Shown: positions 26,768 to 36,248 of the stretch, piece by piece
How the letters are laid out: every line of letters starts with the position of its first letter
How positions within the stretch are numbered: position 1 is the first letter of the stretch
NCBI GenBank assembly: GCA_040216885.1
Contig: JAVJOG010000015.1
Location: forward strand, 58,270-122,269
DNA length: 64,000 nucleotides
Source: Parvibaculum sp040216885
Lineage (GTDB): Bacteria; Pseudomonadota; Alphaproteobacteria; Parvibaculales; Parvibaculaceae
Reading direction: 5' to 3'
Notes under the pieces: generated by a model
Told to the model about the DNA's origin: nothing
The model's input: only the letters and a program-made list of their open reading frames with translations
The model's database searches: none
Translations under genes and position numbers: made by a program

Positions 26768-27111
26768 CCCAATCTCCGTCGTTATTTCGCTCTGCCCCCC
26801 GACAATACGACGGGTGGCCCGGACCCCACCGGTAAGCCCTCATAAGTCCAATTTCATCGCACGGAAGGCCTTAAACCATCAACCGGAATTGGCGGAATCC
26901 GGAAACTTCTGGCGCATGCGTCACATGAGAGCAACACTGTTGCCATGGGAAATCGGCCGGAATCATCCAGCCGGCTCCCGCCTGCCCCTAAAGGCGATGG
27001 TCCGGCGATTATCAGCGAAAGGATTAAGGGCCCCTTTACCAATCCGCCCCAATATGAGGCAAATGGGCGTTTTTATTGACGCCTTGCGACCGCACACAAT
27101 TGAGGCCGAGC
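26768..27111. promoter_or_regulatory. Divergent control region, ompA-like gene and sigma-54 regulator
   Basis: A 344-base gap without an open frame of coding character. It must hold promoters for both genes. ATTAAGGGCCCCTTTACC at about 27023-27040 has a GGGCCCC palindrome and weakly resembles a CtrA half-site pair (TTAA-N7-TTTA), but not enough to call it. Confidence 0.4.
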
Positions 27112-28653
<1,542 letters not shown>

Positions 28654-28680
28654 AAAACCTGAACCTTCCGTGAGACAGCG

Positions 28681-28715
28681 AACGGCGCCGGCGCAATCCG
28701 GCGCCGTTTCGTTTT
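28681..28715 (+). terminator. Terminator of the sigma-54 regulator gene
   Basis: AACGGCGCCGG pairs with CCGGCGCCGTT over CGCAAT, then TTCGTTTT. Confidence 0.85.
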
Positions 28716-28756
28716 GGGGGTCGTTTTGGGGCCCGCGCACCCGCCCGAAAATACCA

Positions 28757-28995
28757 TCCGCCTACGGATCGACGGGCCACTTGCCCACGTTTGTGACAGT
28801 TCGGTGACAGCGGTTTTGCCCCCTCTGTCACCGAACTGTCAAAAAACTGTCACAAACCGTTTCGGCGGCCTCTCCGCGCGCCCCGAGCACCCGAAAACCG
28901 CCCTCCCGCTTGCGGGATAAGTCCAACTTATCCCCGTGTGGCCGGAAAGACATGTGGCAGGAACACATGTGGCGGGTGGGCAACGGCGGGGATAA
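28757..28995. repeat. Composite intergenic repeat, locus 2
   Basis: The 477-base gap before the Gabija island holds a terminator and this element. The dyad TCCGCCTACGGA is at 28757-28768. TGACAG occurs at 28794 and 28805, then CTGTCA at 28825, 28836 and 28847; the spacing within each set is 11 bases and the two sets face each other. GCGGGATAA is at 28912, TTATCCCCG at 28928 and GCGGGGATAA ends at 28995. The last about 135 bases before gajB show nothing further. Confidence 0.8.
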
Positions 28996-29130
28996 GTGAC
29001 GACCGGGGTGGGCATCCCGAGTTGAATAAGAAGAAAGTGTCAGCTCGCCACCAGAACCACGCCCACATGAGAAGGTGGAAACGTTCCAGGACACGAAGGG
29101 CGCAACGCCGGCGGCTCTCTACGTTGGGCA

Positions 29131-30843
29131 TTATGGGGGTGATTTTTTGAAACCGATGGCGAGCAGCTTCGGCTGCAGTGCTTTAATATTGCTGGCAGGA
29201 ACGGCAAGGACAAACAAGTTGCGCGCGCGTGTAAGCGCCACGTAGCCGATGCGGCCAACTTCGGTGCCAGTGCCGTCCACGAGCTTTTCAACATGATCCT
29301 TATTACAAATGTACATTACCCCTCCAATGCTCTCGCCCTTGACCTTATGAACGGTCGAAACTCGGAACCGGGGAGTTTTCTCCTGAGCTAGATCTGAAAG
29401 CTCGAAAAGCGGCTTGCCTGTTAGCCCCTTCTTGGCGAGTTTGGCTCCTAGATTTTCGCCCGGCGTGACAGCGAAGTCGTCCTGCAGCTTCGCCACGAAT
29501 GCTTTTGCGCGGGGCACAAGTAGGCGATGCCACTCGCTATCAGCGACAAGTGTCGCTTTGGGCAGGCCTGTGTCAGTATTACGAAGGAAGCTCCAAATCT
29601 CGCGACGAAGACGCATTAGCCAAACGTCTTTGGATGGGCGAACAAGCTGCGCAGGTAAATCACCATGTTTTGGATCAAGCAAGCCTATCACCGCGAGGCA
29701 TCCGGCTCGGAATGACTCATCAAAGCGCCCTGCCTTGTCTCTGTGAACAGCCGCTTGGGCAAATAGTTTCACGATACCCTGACCTTGAGTATCTTCTTGA
29801 TCGCCCCATTCGCCTGCCCATTTTTTTGACCGGCAGAGGACAGTAGCCTGTGTCGGTTCGATTTCTGCCTTGACGAGCATGCTTGCGAACGCCGCGAGCA
29901 CCTTGTCTTTTTCATTCTGCTTATATGGTATGATGTACGCTCCACTTAGCGAAGCGGGTTCCTCGCGGTCTGCCTCGTCATTCCGTCCAGACAGCTTGTT
30001 GGCTATCTCAACAATTGAAGGGACGGAACGGAAATTTTTTTCAAGGTTCTTCTCGGCGACGCCAACCACCTTGCCGTAGTTGCCCAGGAAAATGCCGTTA
30101 GCCCCGGAGAAGTCATAGATGCCTTGGTGAGTGTCTCCGATCAACGAAAGTTGGGTGCCCCCATCCATAAGCATTCTAAGAATGGCCTCGTGCTCTGCGC
30201 CAATGTCTTGTGCCTCGTCAACTAGGATATGGGGGTAGCGCCGTATCAGTGCGCTGAGAACGAAGGGCTGCTCCTTCAAGACCCTTATGGCCCAGTAGCG
30301 AGCGAGCGAATGGGTATAGGCCCCCACTTTGCCGAGCTTATCGATCGACTTAATCGCATCGTTTTTTGCGAATTTGGTTTTAAACTCACCCGCGAAAACG
30401 AAGTCACCGCCTTCAATGCCCACTTTGATTGTCGCCGTTCGATGCGAGCGTTCTCCGTCCCACACCGTAAATCTCGCGTTGAATGGCTCGCGACCGTCAA
30501 CAAGAAACGGGCATCGGTCGCACCCCATGACCAAGTGTCCATGAGGACGAACGATGTTCGACGTGATGAAACCATCTACGGTGTCGATTTCGACACCGTG
30601 AGGCCGAACAACAGCCTCTCTCGCGCGCAGAAGGCCAATGTAGTCCTTGTTGAAGGTATCGACGGCGACGTTGGAGAATGACAACAGCACGACAATTCCG
30701 TGCCGATCATCCAAACGGGAGCGCATTTCAGCAAGTCGTCGGACCGCTGTTGTCGTCTTGCCACTCCCAGCGCAAGCAGTCACGGCAAGGGGCGTGATGG
30801 GCGCATCAATTACATCTTTCTGCTGACAGGAAAGAGCGATCAT
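29131..30843 (-). CDS. gajB: Gabija anti-phage protein GajB (UvrD-like helicase/NTPase)
   Basis: A 570-residue superfamily 1A helicase-like protein. Walker A is ACAGSGKTTT (23-32), motif II DEAQD (209-213), followed by GDTHQGIYDFSGA. At the C-terminus VSTVHKVKGESIGGVMY and GYVALTRARNLFVLAV are motifs V and VI of UvrD. In Gabija, GajB binds GajA and senses nucleotide or DNA ends during phage replication. The ATG at 30843 overlaps the gajA stop by four bases (ATGA), which sets the start. Slightly longer than the best-known GajB (about 494 residues). Composition is A+T-rich against the surrounding genome. Confidence 0.88.
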   Translation of the reverse strand: MIALSCQQKDVIDAPITPLAVTACAGSGKTTTAVRRLAEMRSRLDDRHGIVVLLSFSNVAVDTFNKDYIGLLRAREAVVRPHGVEIDTVDGFITSNIVRPHGHLVMGCDRCPFLVDGREPFNARFTVWDGERSHRTATIKVGIEGGDFVFAGEFKTKFAKNDAIKSIDKLGKVGAYTHSLARYWAIRVLKEQPFVLSALIRRYPHILVDEAQDIGAEHEAILRMLMDGGTQLSLIGDTHQGIYDFSGANGIFLGNYGKVVGVAEKNLEKNFRSVPSIVEIANKLSGRNDEADREEPASLSGAYIIPYKQNEKDKVLAAFASMLVKAEIEPTQATVLCRSKKWAGEWGDQEDTQGQGIVKLFAQAAVHRDKAGRFDESFRAGCLAVIGLLDPKHGDLPAQLVRPSKDVWLMRLRREIWSFLRNTDTGLPKATLVADSEWHRLLVPRAKAFVAKLQDDFAVTPGENLGAKLAKKGLTGKPLFELSDLAQEKTPRFRVSTVHKVKGESIGGVMYICNKDHVEKLVDGTGTEVGRIGYVALTRARNLFVLAVPASNIKALQPKLLAIGFKKSPP

Positions 30844-32573
30844 ATTGCACACGCGTGCTTAATGGCATCGCGGATGTATTTGGGAACTTCAATGTCGAGA
30901 TTGTCGTCTACGATCCGTGCGGCAAGCGCTTGAGCAAAGCGTCCCTTTTGAACATTGCCGCTGGGGCGCTCAAACATCCCCTTGAAGAGGGCAGTTGCTT
31001 GCTCCTGATCAGTGGCTCGGGCGTCGACTTCACCTTCAAGCGCCGCACCGATTTCCGGATGGATGTCTTTTAGCGCCGCAACCATCGCCGCTCTGTTCTT
31101 CTTCGCCAGAGCGAGATCATACTCGAAGGTCTTCTGGCCATAAAATACTTGTAAGAGCGCATCGTTAAGTTTCTTCATGGCGGCTGTGTTGTCCGACACG
31201 GCAATTGCCTCTTCAGGTCCCGGATAATGAGGAAGACGGTTTCCCGCTGCGTCGAGCAAATACGGGTCGGCATCCGTTATCACCGATACGGGCACTCCAA
31301 TTGCTTTTTCGCCGAAGAGGGGCATGAAGGAATCAAAGTTTAGGCCCTCGACGCTGATCAAGCTGACCCCATGATTTCTCAAGTCGCAATCAAGCTTCTT
31401 CGCGAGAAGGTCAACGAGCAGAAGCTCAGCTGCTCCTTCAACAAAGATCGCACGTCGGGCGAAAAATAATTCAGCTCTTGTCACATCAAGGTAGCGCTTA
31501 AGTTTTTCTTTCTTACCCTTGGCAAAATTGATGGTCCTTGGGTGAAACGTTTCCACCTTGGTGCCAACATCGACCAAGCAGGAAATGGAATTGAGATCGG
31601 CATTGCTTGCAAAATTAGGCGAGTGGCTTGTCACGAACACCTGGACTGGTCGCTCGCCTTCGCCAGCTTGAATGCCAGACAAATAACGGAGAAGAACTGC
31701 TTGAAGCTGTGGATGGAGGTGCGCCTCAGGCTCCTCAACTATGAGGCTACGATAAGTCGCGTCAGCGTTTTTTGCTAGCTCGCTTAGAACAACCGCCATG
31801 AAAATTAGATTGTTGTAGCCGAGTCCATTTCTCTCGATCTCAAACGCGTTGACCAGAAGCGACAACCTGGATGCAAGTTTCGTGAAATCGCTGCCGCTAA
31901 GTTCAACCGCGAGAGTTTGCGAGAGCTGCGGCCCTAACATCGCTAGATGGCGGCCCGAAATCGCTTCCTGTGTATCCGTGATCGGCTTGATCTTCTTTAG
32001 TTCGTCGTCAAGTTCAACAAGGCGTTTTGAAATCTTTTCCTTACCCACATCGTCGGATAGCAAGTGCAGCAACCGGGAGAGCTGGCTCGACCGGTTTGGA
32101 CGTAAGCCCTGTTCGGCATCTCGTAGCGGCTGAAGGTAGACACTTCTGAGGTTTTCGAGCATCGTTGCAGTCATTCCGACTTCCTGATGCTCGCCACACC
32201 ATCGACGAGAACGCAGCCGCCCAGATTTATCGGGATCGTTATAGCTCACGCCGAGCACTGCCTCTATCCGACCGTCCTTGTCCTTTCGCAGGGCGTGCAG
32301 AAAATCTGCCTCATCCTCAATTGATAGGTCCTTGAACACATACTCGAAGAAAATTTCGCCGCTGGCCTTTCCGCCTGTTGGTAAATGCAAATCATCCGAA
32401 TAAAAGCGTGGATACGGGTCATCCGCACCCGCGAGCAGAGCACGCAGGGCATCGACAACGGCTGTCTTCCCAACGTTGTTCGGTCCGAGGATGATATTGA
32501 GGCCCGGCTGAAACTCGAAAGTCGCCGATTGAAGCCGTCGAAAATTTTTCACGCGCAAAGTCGCTAAGTACAT
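30840..32573 (-). CDS. gajA: Gabija anti-phage protein GajA (OLD-family ATPase/TOPRIM nuclease)
   Basis: A 577-residue OLD-type nuclease, almost the length of the founding GajA. ABC-ATPase part: Walker A GPNNVGKT (30-37) and Walker B LIVEEPEAHLHP (277-288), followed by VTSHSPNF. TOPRIM part: FVEGAAE with Glu379, VITDADP (431-437) with its DxD, and KTFEYDLA (481-488) with the lysine. GajA forms a tetramer that nicks DNA when nucleotide levels fall. The start MYLATLRVKNF has GGGAGG four bases upstream; ATGs at 32576 and 32591 are alternatives. Directly upstream of the coupled gajB. Confidence 0.9.
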   Translation of the reverse strand: MYLATLRVKNFRRLQSATFEFQPGLNIILGPNNVGKTAVVDALRALLAGADDPYPRFYSDDLHLPTGGKASGEIFFEYVFKDLSIEDEADFLHALRKDKDGRIEAVLGVSYNDPDKSGRLRSRRWCGEHQEVGMTATMLENLRSVYLQPLRDAEQGLRPNRSSQLSRLLHLLSDDVGKEKISKRLVELDDELKKIKPITDTQEAISGRHLAMLGPQLSQTLAVELSGSDFTKLASRLSLLVNAFEIERNGLGYNNLIFMAVVLSELAKNADATYRSLIVEEPEAHLHPQLQAVLLRYLSGIQAGEGERPVQVFVTSHSPNFASNADLNSISCLVDVGTKVETFHPRTINFAKGKKEKLKRYLDVTRAELFFARRAIFVEGAAELLLVDLLAKKLDCDLRNHGVSLISVEGLNFDSFMPLFGEKAIGVPVSVITDADPYLLDAAGNRLPHYPGPEEAIAVSDNTAAMKKLNDALLQVFYGQKTFEYDLALAKKNRAAMVAALKDIHPEIGAALEGEVDARATDQEQATALFKGMFERPSGNVQKGRFAQALAARIVDDNLDIEVPKYIRDAIKHACAI

Positions 32574-32799
32574 CATCCCTCCCTGCAGCACTTGGCATCT
32601 TGTTTGTCATTTTCTAACGCACTTTTCTCACTCCAAAGTCATTCGTTGGAAGTCGTGACAGACGTGAATCAAAAATATCCAGAAATGGCGACAGAAAAGT
32701 CATGAGTAAATGTAACGGAACTTCTGTTACTTCGGAAATGTTAGAATACAGTGCAGAAATCCGCTGGGAGTGCGCGGACGCACGGTTCGCCATTGTCGC

Positions 32800-32895
32800 A
32801 AAGGTGATGTCTTCCTCCGTGCGGCCGATCATGCCGCAATCGATGAGCGCCGTGATATCCGCATGGACGGCTTTCACGTCGCGGCCGATGCGGCG
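32800..32895 (-). pseudogene. Truncated winged-helix regulator fragment (left copy)
   Basis: On the minus strand RRIGRDVKAVHADITALIDC, then GMIGRTEED, matches the 33073 copy closely over about 95 bases, after which the similarity fades toward gajA. RDVKxVHxDxxxL is the recognition-helix part of HVO_A0114-type (MarR-like) regulators. It lacks the N-terminal half and the conserved PYD end. Confidence 0.6.
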
Positions 32896-32966
32896 CGATG
32901 CACCACCCGGACGGCCCCCTCACCCTTCCCAACACAGCTTCGCTGTGTAGGCGGGCGTTCGAGGAC

Positions 32967-32989
32967 GAAAAGGTCCACTGGACCTTTTC
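32967..32989. repeat. Perfect 11-base inverted repeat
   Basis: GAAAAGGTCCA and TGGACCTTTTC separated by one base, followed by TTG. It may be an operator-like dyad or a repeat end; no T-tract long enough for a terminator. Confidence 0.6.
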
Positions 32990-33003
32990 TTGTGTCCTCT
33001 CAC

Positions 33004-33026
33004 CCCTCTCCCCGATGGGGAGAGGG
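33004..33026. repeat. REP-like hairpin CCCTCTCCCC/GGGGAGAGGG
   Basis: A perfect 10-base stem with a GAT loop, of a kind common between genes in GC-rich alphaproteobacteria. Confidence 0.6.
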
Positions 33027-33072
33027 AGGCAAGGCGTCGGGCGGTGGCGACTATGTTTCTACGGGCCGATGC

Positions 33073-33264
33073 TCAAGCCGCCACCCCAATATCCACATCG
33101 AGCCGGATGCGGTCGTAAGGGAAGCTGACGCCTTCTTCCGTCCGGTCGATCATGCCGGCGTTGATGAGCGCCGTGATGTCGGCATGGACGGCTTTCACGT
33201 CGCGGCCGATGCGGCGCGCGGGCGAGAGTACGCGGCGCGCTCCGCCGGGCCTGTTTCGCGTCAT
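33073..33264 (-). pseudogene. Remnant of an HVO_A0114-type winged-helix regulator (right copy)
   Basis: A 63-codon frame whose last 45 residues (RRIGRDVKAVHADITALINA, GMIDRTEEGVSFPYDRIRLDVDI) match the C-terminal half of HVO_A0114-type DNA-binding proteins, which are normally about 110-130 residues and often antitoxin-like. The N-terminal half is missing; the frame starts ATG at 33264, overlapping the stop of the membrane-protein gene. It might be expressed as a short protein through that overlap, but a degraded gene is more likely. Confidence 0.6.
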
Positions 33265-33866
33265 TCGAAAATCGAAAGAACCATCACAAAGACGCCGAAG
33301 GCGATGATCGCGTAGGCGAGCCAGACCACGCTGAGCGGAATGAGCGGCAGCAGGATGCGCACGCCGAACCAGGTCTCGAGCAGGCGGAGCCAGAAGATGC
33401 CGGCAATGCCGGAGGCGATGATGATGAGGCCGAAGGCCCACATCACGCCATCCGCAAGCCCGCCGAGCAGCCAGGTCAGCAGCAGGAAAGTCGCAACGGG
33501 ACCGAAAGCGGCAAGCCCCGTCGCCAGCAGAGGGCCGACACCGGCGGTCAGCGACAGCAGCATTTGCAGATAGGTCTCGCGCGCCTGCGCCGCCTGTTCG
33601 GCCGCGAGCTGCGCATGCGCCGCCTTGGCGGCCTCCGCGCCTTCGAGACGGCCGGCGACACCGGCCATCGCACGCCCGCCGGCGGCCCCCGCCCTGCGGA
33701 CCAGAAGCGTCAGATAGCGCAGACCCAGCAGCACCGCCATGACGGGCAGCAGCACATAGGGAATGCTTTCGAGAATTCCGATCATGTCCCATGACACGAG
33801 CAGCGCCGCAAGCGGCAGACCGAAGACAAGCCCGAATATGGCGGCAAAGATAAGATTCTTTTTCAC
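33261..33866 (-). CDS. Predicted multi-pass membrane protein
   Basis: A 201-residue protein I cannot place in a named family. It has about six hydrophobic segments: NLIFAAIFGLVFGLPLAALL, IPYVLLPVMAVLLGLRYLT, then after an alanine-rich coiled stretch (about 70-105) four more ending VVWLAYAIIAFGVFVMVLSIF. The GTG at 33866 follows GGGAGAG. It sits just downstream of the sodium-channel gene with an 85-base gap and may be cotranscribed with it. Confidence 0.75.
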   Translation of the reverse strand: MKKNLIFAAIFGLVFGLPLAALLVSWDMIGILESIPYVLLPVMAVLLGLRYLTLLVRRAGAAGGRAMAGVAGRLEGAEAAKAAHAQLAAEQAAQARETYLQMLLSLTAGVGPLLATGLAAFGPVATFLLLTWLLGGLADGVMWAFGLIIIASGIAGIFWLRLLETWFGVRILLPLIPLSVVWLAYAIIAFGVFVMVLSIFE

Positions 33867-33951
33867 GACGCTCTCCCTATGTGGCGGCGCAAATTGCCAC
33901 GGCGCGAGGCGGAAACGCAAGCCGCGTTCGGGAGATGGAGCGAGGCGCCCC

Positions 33952-34827
33952 CTACCCCGGCCGCGCCTCGACGAGCGCCCGTAGCTCGGCCAGTTCCGCG
34001 CGCAGGGCGCGGACGCCTTCGAGCGTCGCCTCGCGTTCGGCATGGGCGCGTTTTTCGATCGCCGCGCGTTCCTCGCGGGCGAGGCGTTCGCGTTCGTCCT
34101 GGGCGCGGTTGTGTTCTTCCTCGTGCAGCGCCTGCATCGAATTGACGATGATGGCGATGAAGAGGTTGAGCACCATGAAGCTCGTCATCACGATGAAGGG
34201 GACGAAGAAGACCCAGGCGTAGGGATAGACCTCCATCACCGGGCGGACGATGCCCATCGACCAGCTTTCGAGCGTCATGATCTGGAAGAGCGAATACATC
34301 GAACCGCCGATGCTGCCGAACCAGTCGGGGAAGCTCTGGCCGAAAAGCTTGGTCGAGAGCACCGCGCCGACATAGAAAACGAGAAACAGCACCGCGATGA
34401 TCGAGCCCATGCCGGGCAGCGCGCCGATCAGCGAGGCGATGACCTTGCGGAGCGACGGCACGACGGAGAGGAGGCGCAGCACGCGCAGGATGCGCAGCGC
34501 GCGCAACACCGAGAAGGGCCCGGCGGCCGGCACCAGCGCGATGCCGACGATGACGAAGTCGAAAATGTTCCAGCCGTCGCGGAAGAAACGCGTGCGCTGG
34601 GCAAAGAGCTTCAGCGCCAGTTCGACGACGAAGATCGAAAGCGCAATGCGGTCGAGCGCAATCAGCAAAGGCCCGGCCGCCGCCATCGCCGAGGCGGAAG
34701 TTTCGAGGCCGAGCGTCACCGCGTTGACCAGGATGACCGCGGTGACGAAATGCTGGAAGAGCGGGCGCTCGGTGAGCGCCGCGACGCGGGCGCGCAAGGA
34801 CGCCGGTTGGGGTTCGGTCGTCGTCAT
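33952..34827 (-). CDS. Voltage-gated sodium channel, NaChBac/NavAb type
   Basis: A 291-residue single-repeat six-helix channel. The voltage sensor S4 has arginines at 109, 112, 115 and 118 (LRALRILRVLRLL). The pore loop reads MTLESWSM (184-191), the exact selectivity filter TLESWSM of NavAb. S6 is FIVMTSFMVLNLFIAIIVNSM. A charged coiled coil (about 235-287) follows, expected to hold the tetramer together. Sodium selectivity follows from the filter. The start MTTTEPQPA is chosen. Confidence 0.92.
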   Translation of the reverse strand: MTTTEPQPASLRARVAALTERPLFQHFVTAVILVNAVTLGLETSASAMAAAGPLLIALDRIALSIFVVELALKLFAQRTRFFRDGWNIFDFVIVGIALVPAAGPFSVLRALRILRVLRLLSVVPSLRKVIASLIGALPGMGSIIAVLFLVFYVGAVLSTKLFGQSFPDWFGSIGGSMYSLFQIMTLESWSMGIVRPVMEVYPYAWVFFVPFIVMTSFMVLNLFIAIIVNSMQALHEEEHNRAQDERERLAREERAAIEKRAHAEREATLEGVRALRAELAELRALVEARPG

Positions 34828-34832
34828 GGAAT

Positions 34833-35468
34833 TCACACCAGATGCTTGACCATGCGGATATGCGAGGGCACGGCATGGGAGGCGGCGATTTTGGGCACGG
34901 TCGTTTCGGCAAGCCGCTCGAGCCCCATGCGCTCGTAGAAGCGCACCGCCGGGTTGACGCTCGCGACATCGAGATGCAGCGACGCGCAGCCGGCCGCTTT
35001 GGCGCGCGCGAAACAATCGAGAAGCAGCTTTTCGCCGATGCCGCGGCCGCGCGCCGCCGGGTGCGCGGAGAGAAAGAGCAGATACCACGCATCGTCCGGC
35101 ACTTCGGGAAAGAGCCAGGGAATATGGCCGGCGACGGAGGGGAGATGCGCCAGCAGTTCCGGCGTGCCCATTTCGGCCATCGCCATCATGCCCGTGCCGA
35201 ATTCCTGTTCGTAGAGCGTCTGCGGGAAACCGAGCGCGATGCCGGCGAGGCGGCCGTCATGCAGCGCCGCCCTGGCGTGGACATGCGAAAACGCCCCGCC
35301 CTCGCGGAGCCAGAGCGCCGAGGTGATGCGCAGGTAAGCGTCGAAGTCGCGGTTGTAGAGGCAGTCGAAGACGTAGGAGCCGGTATCGTGGATCAGCCGC
35401 GCGGCTGTTTCTTCCTCGGCGGGTTCCGCGTCCGCCAGTACCACCGTCTCCGCATTCATCGTCGTCAT
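34833..35468 (-). CDS. GNAT-family N-acetyltransferase
   Basis: A 211-residue acetyltransferase. The acetyl-CoA pocket is LFLSAHPAARGRGIGEKLL (about 130-148), followed by GCASLHLDVASVNPAVRFYERMGL. The ATG at 35468 has GGAGG 8 bases upstream. It ends 5 bases before the sodium-channel start, so the two are likely cotranscribed. Acceptor unknown. Confidence 0.87.
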   Translation of the reverse strand: MTTMNAETVVLADAEPAEEETAARLIHDTGSYVFDCLYNRDFDAYLRITSALWLREGGAFSHVHARAALHDGRLAGIALGFPQTLYEQEFGTGMMAMAEMGTPELLAHLPSVAGHIPWLFPEVPDDAWYLLFLSAHPAARGRGIGEKLLLDCFARAKAAGCASLHLDVASVNPAVRFYERMGLERLAETTVPKIAASHAVPSHIRMVKHLV

Positions 35469-35516
35469 CTTCGCCTCCGTATTTTTGCGAGGCGACGCTA
35501 GCACAAAGCGGGAATG

Positions 35517-36077
35517 TCAGAGCGCCGAAAGCGCGCGGGCGACATTCTGTAGCGGCGCCGCCGACTGCCGCACGCGCATCAGCAGCAGCGCGCCCTCGAT
35601 GGCGGCGAGGTCGAATTCGGCCCGCGCCCGCGCCGCTTCGGGGCCCATGCCGTCGCGCGCGTGGACGGCGGCGATGATCGCCGTCCATTCGTCGAAGGCC
35701 GCGCGGCCGGCGGCGCCGATCCGTTCCGATTGCGGCAGCGTTTCAAGCAGCGTCGTCGCAATCGGGCAGCCGTCGCGATAGCCCGATTTCTCGACCCAGC
35801 CGGCGAGCAGCGCGCAATAGGCATCGAGGAATGCCGTCGCCGTTTCGGTCGTGTCATGAAGCTGGCGGAGCGTCGCCGTCACCGCCGCGCCGGCCTGCTG
35901 GACGGCTTCGGCGCCGAGCTCCTCCTTGCCCTTCGGGAAATAGTGATAGAGCGAGCCCTTGGGCGCGCCGCTCGCCGCCAGGATCTCGTTGAGACCGGTC
36001 GCCGCATAGCCCTTCCGCCGGAAAAGCGCGATGGCGCTGCCGATCAGCTTCTCCCTGTGCCGTGCCGCCGCGCCCAT
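35517..36077 (-). CDS. TetR/AcrR-family transcriptional regulator
   Basis: A 186-residue repressor. The helix-turn-helix is in GYAATGLNEILAASGAPKGSLYHYFPKGKEEL (about 24-55); the ligand domain with CPIATTLLETL matches the YxaF/LmrA-type C-terminal domain. It is likely to control itself and perhaps the downstream GNAT gene (48-base gap). Confidence 0.9.
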   Translation of the reverse strand: MGAAARHREKLIGSAIALFRRKGYAATGLNEILAASGAPKGSLYHYFPKGKEELGAEAVQQAGAAVTATLRQLHDTTETATAFLDAYCALLAGWVEKSGYRDGCPIATTLLETLPQSERIGAAGRAAFDEWTAIIAAVHARDGMGPEAARARAEFDLAAIEGALLLMRVRQSAAPLQNVARALSAL

Positions 36078-36110
36078 CGCCTCATCCTCCTGCCGCTGCC
36101 TGCGCGACAG

Positions 36111-36130
36111 TCTATAGCGGGTGGTCTAGA
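36111..36130. promoter_or_regulatory. Possible TetR operator or promoter
   Basis: TCTATAGCGGGTGGTCTAGA, 34 bases before the TetR start, has TCTA/TAGA ends and partial inner symmetry. A candidate autoregulation site only. Confidence 0.3.
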
Positions 36131-36248
36131 TGACGGCAATCGTCTGGAAAATGCGCCATGGCGCGGGGGAACCCTTGGCGGATTCCCCCGTCCTTCATGG
36201 CCACCTAGGGGTGTGCGTCCGGGTTGACGCCTGAGGCCGCCACAAAAC

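Larger units (their letters stand above)
32574..33072. other. Gene-poor left border region of the Gabija island
   Basis: A 499-base stretch upstream of gajA without an intact gene. The gajA-proximal part is A+T-rich. At 32800-32895 there is a decayed copy of the regulator found at 33073-33264. Between the copies lie the hairpin ACACAGCTTCGCTGTGT (about 32931-32947), a perfect 11-base inverted repeat (32967-32989) and a CCCTCTCCCC/GGGGAGAGGG hairpin (33004-33026). The border between native and acquired sequence probably lies close to 32800. Confidence 0.6.

Noticed and set aside
27023..27040. CtrA-binding site upstream of the sigma-54 regulator
   Set aside because: The spacing is right but the second half-site reads TTTA instead of TTAA; one imperfect match is not enough.
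29131..32573. A Septu, Zorya or other system in place of Gabija
   Set aside because: The single OLD-type ATPase-TOPRIM protein followed by a UvrD-like helicase is the Gabija order; no HNH, ZorAB or further partner genes are present.
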